Part shown: positions 61,027 to 64,000 of the stretch, piece after piece
Layout: each line of letters starts with the position of its first letter
Numbering within the stretch: position 1 is the stretch's first letter
Assembly: GCA_048267305.1 (NCBI GenBank)
Contig: JBLWXT010000001.1
Location: 219,929 to 283,928, forward strand
Length of the DNA: 64,000 nucleotides
Source: Owenweeksia sp048267305
GTDB lineage: Bacteria > Bacteroidota > Bacteroidia > Flavobacteriales > Schleiferiaceae
Direction of reading: 5' to 3'
The notes under the pieces: generated by a model
Seen by the model: only the letters and a program-made list of their open reading frames with translations
What the model was told of the DNA's origin: nothing
Databases searched by the model: none
Translations under genes and position numbers: made by a program

Positions 61027-63978
61027 ATGAAAAGACTAATATTGTTATTAATTATCTCGGCAATGTTCACCTCGGTGGCATGGTCGCAATCCAAAGTATT
61101 TATTGGAGACACAGCGGGTTCTTCCTCACATCAATATGGCCCGATTTACAGGTCGTCAAGCACTTCATCATACAGTTATAGTACATACGGGTACCTCTAT
61201 GAGGCTAGCGATTTACTTTTACCTTCAGGAACCGCCATTAACAAAATAGCCTTCAAAAAGGCTACACCCACAACTTTGGCAGATGGCGTAAGTCATGTTA
61301 CAATTAGAATGAAAAATTCTAATGTTACCACTTATGGCGGCCAGTTAACGTATGCCACTTTAACTTCTACCACCTATACTACAGTATACGCAAGTGTAAC
61401 AGATAGTTTTACAAGCGGTGCGGACACCTGGCACGAATGGACATTTTCAGCGCCTTTTATTTATACAGGAGGTAGCTTAGAACTTTCTATTGACTTTAAT
61501 CTAAATGGTTCAACAAGTGATGGTCGAATTGAATGGTACTACGAAAGTGCTCCCGGAAAAGGGGTTGGCCTGGCTTCTCCTGGAGCGCCAACAGGAATCG
61601 CTCAAACATCTGCCGCTTATGACAACAACAGACCTTCAGCAAGGTTTGATGTATTATATCCTGCCGGTGCTTGTATCACCCCTACTGGATTAAACGTAAC
61701 CAACGTAACGGCAACGAGTGCCGATGTTTCGTGGACTTCCGGTGGTGCTGCCAACGCTTTTATAGAATATGGTCCTACTGGTTTTACCCTTGGAAGCGGA
61801 AGCACTATGTATGTTTCTTCAACTTCTGCCACGTTAACGAGTTTGCTTGCCAACACAGATTACGATGTGTATGTAAAAGATAGTTGTACCACAGGGAGCA
61901 GTTTTTTCACAGGACCAGTATCATTTTCCACGCCTTGTGCACTGCAGCTAAATGGTGTTTTTACCATTGATGGAAGCATGCCTACGGCAGGAAACAATTT
62001 TCAATCTTTTTCTGACATTGCAGATCACATGCACAATTGTGGTATTACCGGCCCGGTTACTATTAACATTGCCCCAGGCAAATACGTGGATCAACTTCAC
62101 TTAAAGGATGTTAAAGGCGTTTCAAGTGCCAATACCATTACGTTTAACGGCTCAGGTAGCGATTCCTTAATTTGGGATACCACAGGAGAACAAGGAACAG
62201 TGATTCTGGAAAATACCCCTTACGTTACATTCAATAATATGTATATCGCCAATCAGAGAGATTCTGAAGCTTGGGGTATTTTGTTGATGAACAAGTCGGA
62301 TCACGTTACCATTTCCAATTGTACAATTGCAATGGATTCTGTTTCGGGTAATTCTGATATTTCCGCTATTCTTGTTTCAAGTGAATATGATAATGACCAA
62401 AAAGAAGGCGCTGATGTTGAATACTTAACTATTAGCAATAACAAAATTACAGGTGGTTATTATACGATGAATTTTGAAGGGAGATCTACAGGAAATCCTT
62501 CTCGCCATTATCTAATCACAAACAACAACATTAGAAAGGCTTCTAATTCATCGGTACGTATAGACGAATTGGAAGATTTTGTTTTTAGAGGTAATACCAT
62601 CACAACATCTGTAAACAGTGGTTCAGACGGGCTGTACTTAGAGGATATTAACGATTACATTATAGAGGATAACATTATTAAAGTTTCGGATTATGGTCTA
62701 TACTTAAACGATGGCAATGATGGTGTGAGTACCACATCAAATTCTCGTATCGTAAATAATATGATCCTGAGTACAGGAGATGATGGTCTTTATATTAGAG
62801 ATTTCGAAAATACCGATATCTTCCACAATACCATTCAAGGTAAACCTGCAACTCGTATCAGAGATCAGGAAAATCTGGATTTACGCAACAACATTTTTGT
62901 TTCTTATGGCAATTCTGCCGTATATGCTCAAGATGGTTTTGATGCTACGGATGTAGTTGATAACAATGTTTACTATAGCACTGATACTGACGTTTTTGAA
63001 ATTGGATCGAGCACTTATTCAACTCTATCCGCCTGGCAAACTGCCGAGCCTGCACTAAACGTAAGCTCTCTTTATGGAGATCCTGTTTTTGTAGCCAGCG
63101 ATGATTTACACCTTTCAGGAACCTTGGCTCATGGTGCTGCTGATCCTACCGTTGGGGTAATTGCGGATGTTGATGGCGAATTGAGAAGCTCAACCGCACC
63201 AGATATAGGTGCCGATGAAAGCGTTGCCGCCATTTGTGCTGATCCTATCAATCCTGTTGTACTAAATATACAAACCACATCTGCAGAAATCAGATGGTCA
63301 ATCGCCAGTCCTGTATCACTTAGTACAACTATAGAGTATGGCGTAACTGGTTTTACACCTGGTACCGGAACTACCGTAATTGTTATGGCACCCGATACTA
63401 CAGTTAGTATCGCTGGTCTTTTGCCACAAACTACTTACGATTACTATTTAAAGACAAATTGTACTCCTGCCACACCTAGTGCCGGTGCAGGGCCATTTAC
63501 CTTTAGTACTTTGGCTCCATGTGTAACGCCAACAGCATTGGGCGCAACTAATATCACCACCACTGCTGCCGATGTTTACTGGACAACAGGAGGTGCATCT
63601 AACTGGGATATTGAGTATGGTCTTTCCGGATTTACTTTCGGAACAGGAACAATGATGAGTGTATTGAACGATACCGTTGCTCTTTCAGCTTTAACTACCG
63701 CAACTGCTTATGACTTCTATGTAAGAGATAGCTGTTTGGTAGGTCACTCAAGTGCTTGGGCCGGACCGTTTACCTTTAACACTTTGGCTCCATGTGTAAC
63801 GCCAACAGCATTGGGCGCAACCAATATCACCACAACCACTGCCGATGTTTACTGGACAACAGGTGGTGCATCAAACTGGGATATTGAGTATGGTGTAACA
63901 GGATTTACTATGGGAACAGGAACTCCTGTTACACCATACTCAATATCCCAGTTTGATGCACCACCTGTTGTCCAGTAA
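61027..63978 (+). CDS. Repeat-rich secreted protein with beta-helix and Fn3 units, truncated by an inverted repeat
   Basis: A 983-residue frame with a signal peptide (MKRLILLLIISAMFTSVAWS). Domains: an N-terminal beta domain (about 22-212), one Fn3-like unit (about 214-305), a right-handed beta-helix (about 310-735; LQLNGVFTIDGSMPT, HVTISNCTIAMDS) related to the one in the divergent giant protein, and Fn3-like units from about 735 on. The last two units (CVTPTALGATNITTT) start 273 bp apart at DNA level and are almost identical. The frame ends inside a perfect inverted repeat, so the last 25 residues or so are probably not native. No T9SS domain is reached; the true gene likely continues. Confidence 0.75.
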   Translation: MKRLILLLIISAMFTSVAWSQSKVFIGDTAGSSSHQYGPIYRSSSTSSYSYSTYGYLYEASDLLLPSGTAINKIAFKKATPTTLADGVSHVTIRMKNSNVTTYGGQLTYATLTSTTYTTVYASVTDSFTSGADTWHEWTFSAPFIYTGGSLELSIDFNLNGSTSDGRIEWYYESAPGKGVGLASPGAPTGIAQTSAAYDNNRPSARFDVLYPAGACITPTGLNVTNVTATSADVSWTSGGAANAFIEYGPTGFTLGSGSTMYVSSTSATLTSLLANTDYDVYVKDSCTTGSSFFTGPVSFSTPCALQLNGVFTIDGSMPTAGNNFQSFSDIADHMHNCGITGPVTINIAPGKYVDQLHLKDVKGVSSANTITFNGSGSDSLIWDTTGEQGTVILENTPYVTFNNMYIANQRDSEAWGILLMNKSDHVTISNCTIAMDSVSGNSDISAILVSSEYDNDQKEGADVEYLTISNNKITGGYYTMNFEGRSTGNPSRHYLITNNNIRKASNSSVRIDELEDFVFRGNTITTSVNSGSDGLYLEDINDYIIEDNIIKVSDYGLYLNDGNDGVSTTSNSRIVNNMILSTGDDGLYIRDFENTDIFHNTIQGKPATRIRDQENLDLRNNIFVSYGNSAVYAQDGFDATDVVDNNVYYSTDTDVFEIGSSTYSTLSAWQTAEPALNVSSLYGDPVFVASDDLHLSGTLAHGAADPTVGVIADVDGELRSSTAPDIGADESVAAICADPINPVVLNIQTTSAEIRWSIASPVSLSTTIEYGVTGFTPGTGTTVIVMAPDTTVSIAGLLPQTTYDYYLKTNCTPATPSAGAGPFTFSTLAPCVTPTALGATNITTTAADVYWTTGGASNWDIEYGLSGFTFGTGTMMSVLNDTVALSALTTATAYDFYVRDSCLVGHSSAWAGPFTFNTLAPCVTPTALGATNITTTTADVYWTTGGASNWDIEYGVTGFTMGTGTPVTPYSISQFDAPPVVQ

Positions 63979-64000
63979 ACATCGGCAGTGGTTGTGGTGA
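63827..64000. repeat. Perfect 77-bp inverted repeat at the window end
   Basis: 63827-63903 is the exact reverse complement of 63924-64000, with a 20-base spacer. The left arm is native Fn3 coding sequence; the right arm reads the same sequence backwards and runs to the last base of the window. Confidence 0.95.

Overview
The window looks like a chromosomal segment of a marine Bacteroidota bacterium, probably from Flavobacteriia or a neighbouring group. The grounds are a SusC/SusD pair, three proteins with type IX secretion (T9SS) C-terminal sorting domains, many lipoproteins with an S-C or A-C lipobox, a very long SecA, and promoters of the Bacteroidota form TTG-N19/20-TAnnTTTG. No rRNA, tRNA, CRISPR array or intact transposase was seen. 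The genus is not resolved.

Layout. 0-8.5 kb: an ArsR regulator with its operator, a lipoprotein gene split by one in-frame TAG, a PduO-type cobalamin adenosyltransferase, a DUF2795 protein, an OmpA-like lipoprotein, a bestrophin-like channel, secA and a coiled-coil lipoprotein. 8.6-17.2 kb: an ECF sigma factor overlapping a membrane protein with a C-terminal barrel, a flippase-like membrane protein, a DUF547 protein, an aminotransferase, a lipoprotein and an ABC-F ATPase. 17.2-30.2 kb: a 146-bp tandem repeat, an SGNH/MBOAT O-acylation pair, a LolD/MacB-type ATPase, an atypical SDR, an ALDH8-like dehydrogenase, a barrel protein, a macrodomain gene overlapping a Cys-cluster protein, a T9SS serine hydrolase, RmuC and MarC.

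30.2-35.3 kb is the most novel-looking region. A TPR-CHAT (caspase-like) protein converges on an apparent operon of an ECF sigma factor, a membrane-anchored TPR protein that may be its anti-sigma factor, and two mini-proteins sharing the peptide GNPK(E/D)VKDQGxKP. One mini-protein carries a hydrophobic tail; the other has an internally duplicated domain. Beside it, 35.48-35.63 kb can fold as a structured RNA with alternative pairings.

35.7-39.3 kb holds a fatty acid hydroxylase-family protein and a T9SS subtilase. 39.4-51.3 kb is an alginate utilisation locus, entirely on the minus strand: FCD-type GntR regulator, SusC, SusD, a lipoprotein with two complete PL7 alginate lyase domains, KdgF, an MFS hexuronate transporter, a DEH reductase, KDG kinase and KDPG aldolase. 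Together these bind and cleave alginate at the surface, import the products, convert the unsaturated uronate to DEH and then KDG, and feed pyruvate and glyceraldehyde-3-phosphate into central metabolism. Three tandem operator-like sites at 15-bp spacing lie upstream of the regulator gene.

51.7-52.0 kb carries a decayed fragment resembling the 3' part of the subtilase gene. 52-64 kb holds two divergent giant repeat-rich secreted proteins with related beta-helix domains. The window ends in a perfect 77-bp inverted repeat that truncates the second gene and may be an assembly or amplification artefact.
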